The translations under genes and the position numbers were made by a program. Of a DNA stretch of 64,000 bases, positions 52,441 to 63,900 are shown piece after piece (position 1 is the first letter of the stretch; each line of letters begins with the position of its first letter). Source of the DNA: Zizania palustris (taxonomy: Eukaryota > Streptophyta > Magnoliopsida > Poales > Poaceae). The notes below the pieces were generated by a model. That model made no database searches. It had not been told where the DNA came from and worked only from the letters and a program-made list of their open reading frames with translations. The stretch covers positions 110,420,664-110,484,663 of the forward strand of contig JAAALK010000079.1 in assembly GCA_019279435.1 (NCBI GenBank), read 5' to 3'.

Positions 52441-53551
52441 AAGCTAGCCCAACATAGATAAGTGCATTGCAAAGAATGGCTCTACCAGAAAATTTGAAGC
52501 AAGTCTAGAAGCTCGTTGGACGCCACACGGTCCTTAGCAGATTTTTGGCAAGGTCCGCAGAGTGGATCCTCCCAATATTCAAAGCCTTAAACGGGTCCAA
52601 AGATGTTGTCTGGATGCCGGAGTGCCAGAAGAGTTTTGATGATATCAAGGACTATCTCGGCAATCTTGCAACACTCACTATGTCGCTCACAGATGAAACT
52701 CTTCTTCTCTATCTTGCAGCCACAGGCTCCGCTGTTAGTGTGGTTCTTGTTCAATAAATGGATTTCAACGGGAAGTTAGTGCAAAATCCGATATATTTTG
52801 TATCAGAAGCCTTATCCGGAGCAAAAACTCGATACTCCGAGCTGGAAAAAATTACTTATGCTTTGGTAATGGCTTCGAGGAAATTATGGAATTATTTTTG
52901 GCACATAATGTAATTGTACCAAATTCTTATCCTCTAGGAGATATGCTATGAAGCAAGGACTCTACGGGGAGAATTGGAAAGTGGGTCGTTGAACTAACTA
53001 GCCCCCTTTGGTATCTCTTTCATAGCAAGAGCAGTAATCAAGTCACAAGTGGTGGCTTATTTTATAGCAGAGTGGACTCCGTCTGTAGTATGGGCTCTGG
53101 AAGAATCAAATGAAGGCATATGGACCATATACTCTGATGGAGATTTTTAAGCATCCGGAGCCGGTGCCGGAGCAGTCATAATTTCGCCTTCACAACAGAA
53201 AGCAATGTACTCTGCAAGTCTCAACTTTAAGTCCACTAATAATATTGCAGAGTACGGAGGAATTTTGCTAGGCCTTCGCAAGGCGCTAAAAGAGTTGTTA
53301 TAAAAATAGATTCCCAAATTGTAGCAGGGCACATTGGTAAAAGTTTTTAGGTTCGACATCAACAACTTGCTAAATATTTAGAAGAGATCTGCAAGACCGA
53401 AGAAACATTTAAAGTGATCTCTGTCCAGATCATCCCACGAGCCAATAACTTACAAGAAGACATCTTGGCAAAAGATGCAGCCGGAGCCCTAGATATCCCA
53501 GGAAGGGATTTTTATGAAGAGCTTGCCTCCAATTCGGTGCCCCAACTTCCT
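52441..53551 (+). pseudogene. Element D dual RNase H, broken
   Basis: The RT connection and Gypsy RNase H (52545-52757: MPECQKSFDDIKDYLGN, TLLLYLAATGSAVSVVLV) end at TAA 52755-52757. Then come FVSEALSGAKTRYSELEK and, after frameshifts, the archaeal-type RNase H (53100-53500: IWTIYSDGDF, SASLNFKSTNNIAEYGGILL, KIDSQIVAGHIGKSF). The segment is cut at 53551 by element E within the RNase H-integrase linker and resumes at 60804. Confidence 0.8.
53547..53551. repeat. Target-site duplication of element E, left copy (TTCCT)
   Basis: TTCCT against TCCCT at 60799-60803, one mismatch. The flanks join into continuous similarity to elements A and B. Confidence 0.65.
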
Positions 53552-54476
53552 TAATGGACCTGACGGGTATGGGAGAGCCCGATCTTTTGATGAGAGATGG
53601 AGGATGTGATGAATTTGGTGGAGGCCGACGTTGGCTGCCCGACTACCACAACCAAGATGGTGTGGCGCCTTGAGCGACAGCTACACCATCTCCTGAAAAC
53701 TACGATTTGGGGGTGGATATCGACGTTGTGCTACCCGACTACAACAACCACAAGGATGCTCCGTCTTAGCGATAATTACACCAACTCCGGTTGTTGCTAC
53801 TCTTGCCATGCCAAGAACATCCTTGAACCTGCAAGCAATCGAAGAACAAGCAAGAACAAGATGACAAGCAAACACTCACGGATCTAATAGAAGTTTGATT
53901 TTTGATTCAAGTAATCAGGCGGTCTAACCGACACGCGCATTTACAAGGAAGTAGCAACAGCTAACTTACATCAAACAAAACCCGAGGTCTTTTTGTGGCT
54001 ACTACTTTCTTAGAAGGAAAACTAGAAACTCACGATGGAGTCATGAGTGTTCTTCGACAGTTTCTGGACGTTTCTTCTGTTCTCTACCATTGATTGTTGA
54101 TCCGTTTGAAAGTAGACGAAGAGACCTTTCCAACAAGTACTTATTTGCTTTAAACATCCTTGGGAGTTGAAAGATATGCTCCATTTAATCTTGGATTTTT
54201 GCAGTTACAAGAGTCCCTTCGGTAGTAGCAATATTTATTGCATTGCTGCCTTCTCCACTCCTAGCTGGTTCTATTCCTAAGCACCTAAGGATCATAAAGT
54301 CATCACAAGGCTTTAATAGTACCCCATTGGAAAACTAATTAACTTGAACAGCTAGGAACGAGTTCACTTGATAATTAAGTTCACGTGCATGGGCGTGTGT
54401 CATTGGTCCTTGCTTAGGTGTAAGCGGCGAATGGGCTACAGTTGTGGTTGTACCAATGGCAGCGATGTCCTCATCA
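53552..54476 (-). repeat. 3' LTR of element E (925 bp)
   Basis: Minus-strand ends are TGATGAGG...TTA. It encodes the last codons of the pol frame (stop at 54335). It is about 93 bp longer than the other LTR, owing to sequence between two CCGACTACxACAA copies around 53638-53740. Confidence 0.85.
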
Positions 54477-55534
54477 TCCTCCCCTTCTTGCAATAGAGTC
54501 GTCCTCGACTCAAACGTGTCCTCCTCGCGTAAGTATGGTTTCAAATCTGCAATGTTAAAAGAGGGACTAACCCCAAAATCTGTAGGCAACTCAATTTTAT
54601 ATGCATTATCATTTATTTTTTGAAGCACTTTGAAGGGTCCAACAGCTCTTGGTAGCAATTTAGACTTTCTCAAATCTAGGAATCTATCCTTTCTCAAATG
54701 AACCCAAACTAAATCACTAGGTTCAAAAGTAACATGCTTTCTACCCTTGTTGTCGTCTTTTTGATACTTACTATTCATGGCCTCAATGTTTGCTTTATTT
54801 TGCTCATGCATCTTACGAATCAATTGAGCACGGCGAGAAGCATCAAAATTCATTTTTTCTGAAGGTGGAATGGACATAAGATCAATGGGAGCACGAGGGA
54901 CAAAACCACACACAATCTCAAAAGGGCATAATTTAGTAGTCGAATGCAGTGAACGATTGTAAGCAAATTCAATATGAGGCAAACATTCTTCCCACAATTT
55001 GATATTATATTTCAGAACAGCCCTAAGCATGATAGATAAACTACAGTTTACAACTTTTGTTTGTCCATCAGTTTGAGGGTGACAAGTAGTAGAAAAGAGT
55101 AATTTAGTTCCCAACTTAGCCCATAAGGTTTTCCAAAAATGACTAAGAAATTTGGCATCCCGATTTGAAACAATAGTGTTTGGTACCCCATGCAAACGAA
55201 CAACTTCACGAAAGAACAAATCAGCAATATGGGTAGCATCATCAGTTTTGTGAAAGTGTGACATTTTAGAAAACCTGTCCACAACAACAAAAATAATATC
55301 CCTCCCCTTCTTTGTTCTAGGCAGTCCTAAATCCAAGTCCATAGAAATATCCTCCCATGAGGTACTAGGAATAGGGAGAGGCATGTACAAACCATGTGGA
55401 TTAAGATGGAACTTAGCTTTTTGACAGGTGGTGCAGCGAGCAACAAACCGCTCCACGTCCCTTCTCATCTTTGGCCAATAGAAATGGCTTGCTAGGATGT
55501 CTTCTGTCTTTTTCATACCAAAGTGCCCCATCAA
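54335..55534 (-). pseudogene. Element E integrase with LTR-encoded tail; catalytic Glu replaced by Lys
   Basis: An open frame of 399 codons: zinc finger end CTTCQKAKFHLNPHG, first catalytic Asp (WEDISMDLDLGLPR), second Asp (TIVSNRDAKFLSHFW), then DGQTKVVNC, where the usual Glu is Lys (codon 55055-55057, AAA). The C-terminal part has ECLPHIEFAYNRSLH, FEPSDLVWVHLRKDRF and VGPFKVLQKINDNAYKIELP, then NIADLKPYL. A 60-residue tail crosses into the LTR and ends GPMTHAHARELNYQVNSFL. Integrase inserts cDNA; the Lys should abolish catalysis. No chromodomain is seen. A frameshift near 55740 separates it from the RNase H frame. Confidence 0.9.
54477..54489 (-). promoter_or_regulatory. Polypurine tract of element E, inside the pol frame
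   Basis: Minus strand AAGAAGGGGAGGA directly before TGATGAGG. The tract is also coding (acidic EGEDDEDI segment). Confidence 0.75.
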
Positions 55535-55746
55535 CCCACTGCCATGTGCTTACTGTAATAGTAACAGATGCACAGAACTAGCTGGAATGTTAGCCCGAAA
55601 CATGAAGCCATCAGTGAGAACAAACTTGTTCCATGTTCTCCCTTCTTTACATTGCAGCAACACATCTTTGAAATCAGCATCAAAAGCATATTGTTCTTTA
55701 ATTGTTTTCAAGTCAAAGATCTTAAAATCAAGTTGGGATAGCATAG

Positions 55747-56256
55747 TTAACGACGAGACAAGGCATCTGCAATGACATTATCTTTTCCTTTCTTATGTTT
55801 GATGACATAAGGAAAGGACTCAATAAATTCTACCCACTTGGCATGCCTACGGTTCAGATTGGTTTGGCTCCTAATGTGCTTCAAAGATTTATGATCAGAA
55901 TGTATAACAAATTCTTTAGGCCATAAATAATGTTGCCACGTTTCCAAAGTTCGAACTAGAGCATATAATTCTTTATCATAAGTGGAATAGTTCAAACTAG
56001 GCCCATTCAGTTTCTCACTAAAATAAGCAATAGGCTTTCTTTCTTGCAACAAGACACATCCCAACCCAATACCACTAGCATCACATTCCAATTCAAAAGT
56101 CTTATTGAAATCTGGTAATTAGAGAGGGGGTGTATGAGTTAACCTATCCTTCAAAGTGTTAAATGCAACCTTTTGTGCCTTCTCCCAGGTGAACAAAGCA
56201 CCCTTCTTCATAAGCACGTGCAGTGGGCCTGCTATGGTGCTGACGTCCTTCACAAA
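55747..56256 (-). pseudogene. Element E RNase H
   Basis: Same frame as the RT, after a stop near 56257. The connection region (GPLHVLMKKGALFTWEKAQK) has a stop near 56120, then ECDASGIGLGCVLLQ (Asp), YSTYDKELYALVRTLETWQH (Glu), VIHSDHKSLKHI (Asp) and NVIADALSRR. It is open for 114 codons to 55747. It degrades RNA in the hybrid. Catalytic residues look intact. This is the ordinary Gypsy type; no second archaeal RNase H follows, unlike the Tat elements here. Confidence 0.9.
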
Positions 56257-57078
56257 TTAGCGATAGAATCCAGTAAGCCAGAGGAAGCTTCGTACTTGTG
56301 TGACCGTGGTAGGAACCGGCCAACTATGTATTGCCTCCACCTTGGCTTGATCAACTTCAATTCCTTGTAGTGTCACAACATAGCCAAGAAAAGAGACTCT
56401 ATCTGTGCAAAAGTTGCACTTGTCAATGTTACCAAATAAGCGTGCATCGCGTAAAGCATTAAAAATAGCACGTAGATGATCAAGATGTTCTTCTAGAGAT
56501 GTGCTATAGATCAAGATGTCATCAAAGTAAACTACCACAAATCTTCCAATGAAAGCACATAAAACTTCATTCATTAATCTCATGAAAGTGCTAGGTGCAT
56601 TAGTGAGGGCAAAAGGCATGACTAACCACTCATACAAACCGAACTTGGTTTTAAACGTTGTTTTCCATAAATCTCCTAGCTTCATGTGAATTTGGTGGTA
56701 TCCACTACGCAAATCAATTTTAGAGAAAATCATCGAGACACTAAGTTCATCAAGCATATCATCTAACCTAGGGATAGGATGACGATATATGATGGTAATG
56801 TTATTAATTGCTCGACAATCTACACACATGCGCCATGATCCATCTTTATATGCAACCAACAGAATATGAACAGAGCAAGGACTAAGGGACTCACACACAT
56901 AACCTTTGTCGAGTAATTCCTGTACTTGTCGCTGAATCTCCTTGGTCTCCTCTGGGTTTGTACTGTATGGCGCTCGGTTTGGCAAGGAAGCCCTAGGGAT
57001 GAGGTCAATCTGATGCTCAATACCTCTGATTTGTGGTAGCCAGGGTGGCACTTCTTGTGGGAACACATCAGCATATTC
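56257..57078 (-). pseudogene. Element E reverse transcriptase
   Basis: Open for 269 codons (57066-56257): LPNRAPYSTNPEETKEIQRQ, VQELLDKGYVCESLSPCSV, WRMCVDCRAINNITIIYRHP, FSKIDLRSGYHQIHMKLGD, VMPFALTNAPSTFMRLMNEV and the catalytic VVYFDDILIYS, then FLGYVVTLQGIEVDQAKVEA. It ends at a stop near 56257 after WLTGFYR. The catalytic Asp pair is kept. It makes cDNA in the particle. The stop upstream at 57079-57081 separates it from protease. Confidence 0.9.
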
Positions 57079-57765
57079 CTACAAAAGATTAGTGACAGAA
57101 GGAGGCAAAGTATATGGTATGTCATGAAGCAAGAACAAATCTTCTTTGCAAACAAACACATAGCAGATTGTGACATCACCATTTAATTCAAGCAAATTAG
57201 ATTTTGAAGCAAGGAAACAAACACTTTTCAATTTTATGTCATTTTTCCCAACATGAGCAGATTTAGATTTGTCAATCTTAGGTTGAACCGATTCGTTCAC
57301 AACACCACTGTCATTTTTAGCGGATTTCTTGTTTTTCTCCTTGCAAGCTCTAGCAACTTCATACCTCAAAATAGCATCGGGGGACATAGGGTGCAAAACA
57401 AGCTTCTTCTCATTATGCATGAAAGAATATTGATTTGATTTATCATGATGCAAGGTATCCTTATCAAATTGCCAAGGTCTACCAAATAACATAAAGCAAG
57501 GTTGCATAGGTACCACATCACAATCAATGTAATCATGGTATGGACCAATTGTAAATTCCACTCGGACCATACGTGTTACCTTAAGCTTACCACTTTCATT
57601 GAACCATTGGATGTAGTAGGGATGTGGGTGTGGAAGTGTTTTCATCCCACGTTTTGCTACCATGGTGGCACTCGCCAAGTTGTTGCAGCTTCCTCCATCA
57701 ATAATAATGCGACACGATCATTCCAAAACTACACACTTTGTTTAGAACAGATTGTGTTGTTTGTT
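57079..57765 (-). pseudogene. Element E aspartic protease and linker
   Basis: The active site RIIIDGGSCNNLASATM lies at about 57675-57720, just after an in-frame TGA. The frame stays open to 57079 with PHPYYIQWFNESGKLKVTRM, VRVEFTIGPYHDYIDCDVVP and FMLFGRPWQFDKDTLH, the normal protease fold, then a Lys/Ser-rich linker. It processes Gag-Pol. Two stops (one upstream of the active site, one at 57079-57081) interrupt the polyprotein. Confidence 0.85.
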
Positions 57766-58863
57766 CTATTCAGCTTGAATCATTTGGGCACTCAAGATAC
57801 ACCTCACAACAAGACTCTCGTAGTGTTCAGCATTTTCAGCCCCAATGTGTTCTTCATCATCATTCTTCTTTCCTGCATCTTGGGCAATAAGCATGGCATA
57901 TGTTTCATCATCTAAATCACTAGCTGATGAATACTTACCATTTTCTCGTACGATCAGCACACACTTGCTTGGACAGTCCCTTTGTATGTGCCCAAATCCT
58001 TTGCATCGGAGGCACTGGATGTCCTTCATTCTCCCAGTGGAAGCGACGGAAGAAGAAGTGTTGGCTGCAGCTTGGGTGGATCCTTTTGCTATCTCGGTAG
58101 TACAGAAAGGTGCTGATTTTGATGTAGTTGTGGACAACCGATTGGAAGCATCTATCTGAAAATCATGTTTAGGACCAGCAACACTTGTGTGGGGCTGCCA
58201 TGATGTAGTCCGACCTACAGGAGTGTTAGTTATTGTGTGGCGTCCCTGCACTTCTCTTTTAGCCTTACAAGCAAGATGAAATAATCGAATGACATTAGTA
58301 TACTCCTTGTAAGCCAATATATCCTGAATTTCTCTAGTTAAACCACCCATGAACCAAGCCATCGTAGCCTCTTCATTTTCAACTAGACCACATCTCATCA
58401 TGCCTATTTGTAGTTCTTTATAGTAGTCCTCAACCGATTTGTTGTCTTACGTAAGCTGTTGTAATTTATGCAACAAGTCACGAGCATGATAGGAAGGAAC
58501 AAAACGACTACGCATGATTCTTTTTAAAGCATTCCAAGTTTGTGGTACAATAGTTGGATTTTTAGTTTGATACTCATGCCACCAAACAGAAGCAAAGTTA
58601 CTGAATTCACTAGTGGCAGCTCTAACCATTTTATCATTAGGAAATTCATGGCATGCAAATTTTTGATCTACCAACAACTCCCAAGTCAGATATGCATCAG
58701 GATCATATTTCCCATCAAAGGATGGTGCGGAGAATTTAATCCTGCGTATGGAATCATCATTGTCACGTACCTCATGTTGTGGAGCTCGGACAACCATACC
58801 GTGATAGTTGCGATGTGGTTGTCGTCGATACCTGAAAGATACATCATTAAGCTTGGTATCCAC
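57766..58863 (-). pseudogene. Element E gag with CCHC knuckle
   Basis: One frame from 58863 to 57766, interrupted by TAA at 58447-58449. The gag core: IKFSAPSFDGKYDPDAYLTW, VDQKFACHEFPNDKMVRAAT, WWHEYQTKNP and MRSRFVPSYHARDLLHKLQQ. After the stop come VEDYYKELQIGMMRCGLVEN, LFHLACKAKREVQG and the zinc knuckle CLRCKGFGHIQRDCPSKC. It forms the particle and binds RNA. An N-terminal extension (59160-58951, MLADASEMLPHSPHTRG) precedes it in another frame; a gap of about 90 bases with a stop separates them. Confidence 0.85.
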
Positions 58864-58950
58864 TGAATACTCTAGCTCGTTATATCTTGTGTTGCTGCCA
58901 ATGGAGGTATGGACATCATCATCACGTTGTTCCCTCTCTCTGAGCCCAGC

Positions 58951-59160
58951 TTATTCCATCCTCTCTAATCGCACATTGATTGCTGTAATAGAGGTGTTAA
59001 TAGCCCCACCTGTTCTCTCTAATGTGGTCAGCTGGTTGTTGGCAAGAATCTGCGCCGCCTCTAATTGACCAATGTGCAACCTTAGTTGGCGTTCGAAATG
59101 CTGAATGATGCCCCTTGTATGTGGTGAATGTGGAAGCATCTCACTCGCATCAGCTAACAT
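58951..59160 (-). pseudogene. Element E gag N-terminal extension, frame-separated
   Basis: A 69-codon frame from the first ATG after the leader: HFERQLRLHIGQLEAAQILA and TAINVRLERME form an amphipathic, coiled-coil-like helix usual at this gag end. From 59161 to 59954 the leader is AT-rich and holds no gene. Confidence 0.55.
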
Positions 59161-59954
59161 GGTTAGTAAAAAAGAAGTACAAAAGCAAGAAGATTAAACC
59201 TAGTAGTTGCTAGAAGATAGTAGTACATAGACACTTTCTCACTAGCAAGAAATCAAGCTCTTGCAAGTTCTTACCACACAATGCAGGAGGCACCGACAAA
59301 CATCAAGAACAACAACAAACGGTGACCGCCAGCACAACCCGGTGGTGTTGTAGATAATTTTGTGGAGCTATAGGTGGCTGCTAAAACAATTGCACAAAGG
59401 AATAGCTAGTACCACGTTAGTCACAACAAGTTGAATAAACGTTCCACGATGGTACTGTGCTGGTCCTAATCAAACCGTGATAGAGACGTGAGCCATCACC
59501 CAAATGTAATCACCAAAATGCTCAAAACAGCAAGCTGAATTTCGAAACATTGAAGGAATGGTAACACAAAATGTCTTTCTTTTTTGTACTAGGAATATTT
59601 ATATAGAAAATTGAATTAGTGCGGCTTTTTTTATTTTGGCCCGTGACTTGTTTCTTGCTGGTCTGTGAGGCTTTTGTTTTGCACTTGCCTTTTTCTCTCT
59701 TTGCAACTTCAGCTAGAGAATGAAAATGGATATAAAACAAGGTGCACTAACTAAAACACTAGCGGTTAAAACATAGGACCAGCAACTTGACACAAAGAAG
59801 TAACCGTGAATTCAATAAGCTGAGAGCTAATTAGCAAAGCAAAGGCACAAAATGTTTTTGGGATTTTCAGATCGAAACTTATCTTTGGGAAAAAGTGGAC
59901 TGTAGGAAAACAAAGAACAAAGGAGAAGGAGATCTCTCACCGATCAACCTGAAT

Positions 59955-59964
59955 TCTGATACCA
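59955..59964 (-). promoter_or_regulatory. Primer binding site of element E (initiator tRNA-Met type)
   Basis: The minus strand reads TGGTATCAGA two bases after the LTR end, the complement of the 3' end of initiator tRNA-Met, as in chromoviruses. Confidence 0.8.
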
Positions 59965-59966
59965 CT

Positions 59967-60798
59967 TAAAGGACGAGACGGGTACGGGGAAGCCCGATCT
60001 TTCGAGGAGAGAGGGAGGATGTGGTTAATTTGGTGGAAGCCGACATTGGCTGCCTGACTACCACAATAATCACAAGGATGTTGCGTCTTAGCGATAGTTA
60101 CACCGACTCCGGTTGTTGCTGCTCTTGCCGTGCCAAGACCAACCTTGAACCTGCAAGCAATCGAAGAACAAGCAAGAACAAGATGACAAACAAACACTCA
60201 CAGATCTGATAGAAGTTGGAGTTTTGATTCAAGTAATCAGGCGGTCTAGCCGACACGTGCGGTTAAAAGGAAGTAGCAGCAGCTAACTTACATCAAACAA
60301 AACCCGAGTTCTTTTTGTGGCTACTACATGCTTCAAAGGAAAGCTAGAAACTCAAGATGGAGTCACGAGTGTTCTTCGGCAGTTTTTGGATGTTTCGTCT
60401 GTTCTCTGCCATTGATTCTTGATCCGTTGGAAAGTAGACGAAGAGACTTTTCCAACAACTACTTATTTGCTTTAAACAACCTTGGGAGTTGAAAGATATG
60501 CTTCATTTAATCTTGGATTTCTGCAGTTACAAGAGTCCCTTCGGGAGTAGCAATATTTATTACATTGTTGCCTTCTCCACTCCTAGCTGGTTCAATTCAT
60601 AAGAACCTAAGGATAATAATGTCATCACAAGGCTTTAATAGTACCCCATTGGAAAAATAATTAACTTGAACAGGTAGGAATGAGTTCACCTGATAATTAA
60701 GTTCGTGTGCATTGGCACATGTAATTGGTCCTTGTTTAGGTGTAAGCGGTGAAGGGGCTACCATTGTGGTTGTATCAATGGCCGTGATGTCCTCATCA
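59967..60798 (-). repeat. 5' LTR of element E (832 bp)
   Basis: Aligned to the left LTR with scattered substitutions and lacking about 93 bases. Minus-strand ends TGATGAGG...TTA. It abuts the primer site on the left and TCCCT on the right. Confidence 0.85.
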
Positions 60799-60803
60799 TC
60801 CCT

Positions 60804-60963
60804 CCTACGGAGGTCCTTTGCATACCAAGCACCGATTGGCGGAGTTCAATTATGGATTTATTGCAAGACGAACCTAATTTGCCCAAAGCTATCAAGACTA
60901 CAGTTAAGAGTCCAAAACTATCATATTGTCAGTGGTATTTTATACAAGGCCAGAGTCTGTTCT
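60804..60963 (+). pseudogene. Element D, last fragment (RNase H-integrase linker)
   Basis: Resumes the D sequence interrupted at 53551: LSRLQLRVQNYHIVSGILYK matches LSRLKLRARNYQIINGILYK in B. It ends at 60963 where the TGTAAC LTR starts. Integrase, 3' LTR and any antisense gene of D are absent from the window. Confidence 0.75.
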
Positions 60964-63900
60964 TGTAACGCCCTGATTTTCGTCAGGCATTAAAAATAAA
61001 ATAAAGAAATTAATAAATAAATTTAAAGAAAAGGATTCAGTGTAAATCAAGAAAGAGGAAAGCTAAAATACAAGCCTAAAAATTTCATTATCTAGAGTAT
61101 TTTCCTAAGGATTCTTCTAAGCATTAAATTGCATTCCAAAAATTTTCTGGAATTTTTGGGTACCAAGGAATTCAATAAGATATAATCAACATCATTTCAT
61201 CTTAAACCTCTAACACTAATTAATAAAATATATTACAACATGAATGTTGTGTGAATAAAATACATGATAAAGCATTTATATTAAAAAGTAATATAAGGCA
61301 TGAGTGTGAAAGTTAATAAGGGACTAAAATAAAATATGTAAGCATCTAGGTCAAACAATTCATCCTGGGCAATAAAATCAATAACAATTTCCCCTTAACT
61401 ATTGGCACCTTCTTTTTGAACCCTTCAGGATGGACAACGACCAAGGATCAGAAGCCCCACGCGACGGAAACCCCTCAGGCAAAATGCCTCAATGGGGTGC
61501 AGTTGGACAACAGCAGACCCCTGTTGCCTATCATCCCACACTAGTGGAGATGATAGCAAAACAAAACCAACTGATCGCCATGCTGCTTACCTAGATGCAA
61601 CAACAACAAAAACAGATGCAAGAGCAGCAGGCACAGTTGTTCCGTCTCCAACAACACCAACATGAGCTCTCCCTTCAGCTAATCTGCGGGGACTTCACCA
61701 ACTTTCAGAGATTGGTGAACAAAGCAATTATGCAGGAAACCAGGGTAATTCCACCTAAAGCCCCAACCCCTGTCAAGCCATGGACCACCCTGGGAGGGCC
61801 AAGCACAGGCATCCCACCCCAAGCACCGCCAGCCAGAAGGACACCAGCACAAGCTACCGGATACAAGAGGGACAGGAACGGAAACCCAATAGTGTGCTTC
61901 AACTATCGCTGAAAAATTTATGGTGGAATCTAGAGGCCAAGAAGTATTTTTGAGAATTTTTACAAAATTTTAGCAACAGTGCTTCAAGCCTTAAGCAAAT
62001 ATTTGAATTTCGGGAATTATTTTAAATAGAAAATACATTTTAAAGAGTATTGGGCCGCCTCCCTCCTTTCCTCGCTCGGCCCGGCCCAGTCAAAGACTGC
62101 ACCCGCTGACATGCGGGGCCGCCCCGTAAGCGCTCCCTCCCCTCCCTCTCTCCTCCGCGCATGCCCCGCCAGGCCCACGCGTCAGCCTCCCGCGCGCCCC
62201 CTTCCTTTCTCCAGACCGCGCCCCAACCAGCCCCACTTGTCAGTCACACACACGCGTCATTCGGCCACTGCCATTCCTGGCCCACGAGTCGGCACCTCTC
62301 TCTTTGAACGCGCCGGCTGACAGGTGGCCCCCACCTGTCAGGCCTTTCTTCTCCAAATGGAAGGGGATCCCCCCTTCCCATTTCCGGCGCCCCCTGCCAA
62401 ATCTCGCCGTCGGCCGCCTTGGGTCACCATATCGAGCCAGGATATCGACCCCCCATCCGCCGCGATAACTTTCCCTCGGACCCCCATGCGATTTCGCCCA
62501 CAAGGAAGCCAATCCGAGCACTTAGAAAGATCGCCGGAAAAGTTTGGAAGCCCTCGGGTTTCTCCCAATTTACATACCAAAACGACGTCGGAGACACCCT
62601 ATACGAACCCCTGTACCCACCGCATCTCGCCCACACCAGAATTGTCTTAGCCTTCGCCTACCCAAGCGCCGCCACCATTTTTCGGTTTGTTTCCCCTGCT
62701 TCGGCTCCGGCAAGGCCTCACCAGCGCCTCGGGTCGCCGCCGTCCTCGCCGTCGCCTTTGCCGAAACCGTCGCCGCACCGTCTACCTCGGCCACCTCCAC
62801 GTTGACCTTAAAGACCACCGGAGCTCGCCGTCATCGTCAATCCCGAAAAGCGCCGCCGCCTCTCCTCGCCGCCGGACGCCATCAGACCCCCGCCGTCGCC
62901 GCCTACGGTACGGATACACTCCCCTCCCTCCCCTCTGTCCATTTTTGCAGTCGCCCGGGGCCGTAGGCCACCGCGGCCACCGCACGCCGCTCGCCGTCGC
63001 TCGGCCGGCGCTGGGGACAAAGCCCCTGGCTCCCCCGTGCCGCCACCGTGCCGGATCAAATTGTGACCGTCGGATCCGAGGGGGACGGCCAAGATTAGAA
63101 CCCAAGATCGAGGTCCAAGATTGCATTGACCGGAGTTGACTGGTATCAGGCAATCTGAGCCCTCCAATTTCATTTTAGCCTCCCGCCCCGCAGCCAGCCC
63201 TTGGATCTGGATTGGACGGCCCACAGCGATCGGGTCCACGAGAATAGTGACCCCGCGCACGGTGGGATCGGTCCACCGTGGACCAGAGATTGTTTTCCCA
63301 TTTAAAATAAAATCCAGAAAATCAGTTTAAGCTTTGAAAATTCATATCTTGTTCAAATTAACTCCAAATTTCACCATTTCAATTCTGGAAAATTTGTCTT
63401 TTTATCCTCTTCACTTTTACGCAATAAAAACAATATGTTTAGTTGGCACAAACTAATATTATTAAATATTAAAGAAAAGTCCCCTTTATGATTAAAATCA
63501 TATTTCATTTAAATAATCCAGAAAAACCCTTAAAAATATATATATTAATTTCAGGGGACATGATGACTCCATTACACTATTTATAAGCCAATAAAAATAT
63601 AATGATTCATTTTGCCCATTTCATTTTATTAAATAACATTTCCAAGGCCCTTTAAGATAAATGATTAACTCATATAATAAAAATGCAACACTTTACAAAA
63701 AAATCATGAAAACTTATATAATAAATTCAGAAGGCCTAACAACTTAAGTTCACTATTTTTACTGCAATAAAAATAATAAGGGTATTTTATACCTTTTAGT
63801 TCATCTCTAAAAAGGGAAAATACAAACCCCTAGGAAAAATAATTACATCAAGTCATAAAATTCAGAACTCTCATTAGAAATCAATCCTAAATATTTAAGT

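Larger units (their letters stand above)
53552..60798 (-). mobile_element. Element E: chromovirus-type Gypsy retrotransposon, CRM-like (7247 bp)
   Basis: Minus strand: 5' LTR (59967-60798), initiator-Met primer site, gag, protease, RT, RNase H, integrase running into the 3' LTR (53552-54476). LTRs start TGATGAGGACATC, the pol frame crosses the polypurine tract into the 3' LTR, and there is no chromodomain; together these resemble the centromeric CRM/CRR clade. Several stops and a frameshift are present, and the integrase catalytic Glu is Lys. Confidence 0.85.

Noticed and set aside
59955..59964. tRNA-like sequences at primer sites
   Set aside because: These are short complements to tRNA 3' ends used as primer sites; no cloverleaf-forming tRNA gene is present there or elsewhere that I could find.
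62100..63330. Long overlapping frames on both strands in GC-rich sequence
   Set aside because: Frames are open on both strands because of high GC and CpG; the region matches LTR H and has no protein similarity that I recognise.
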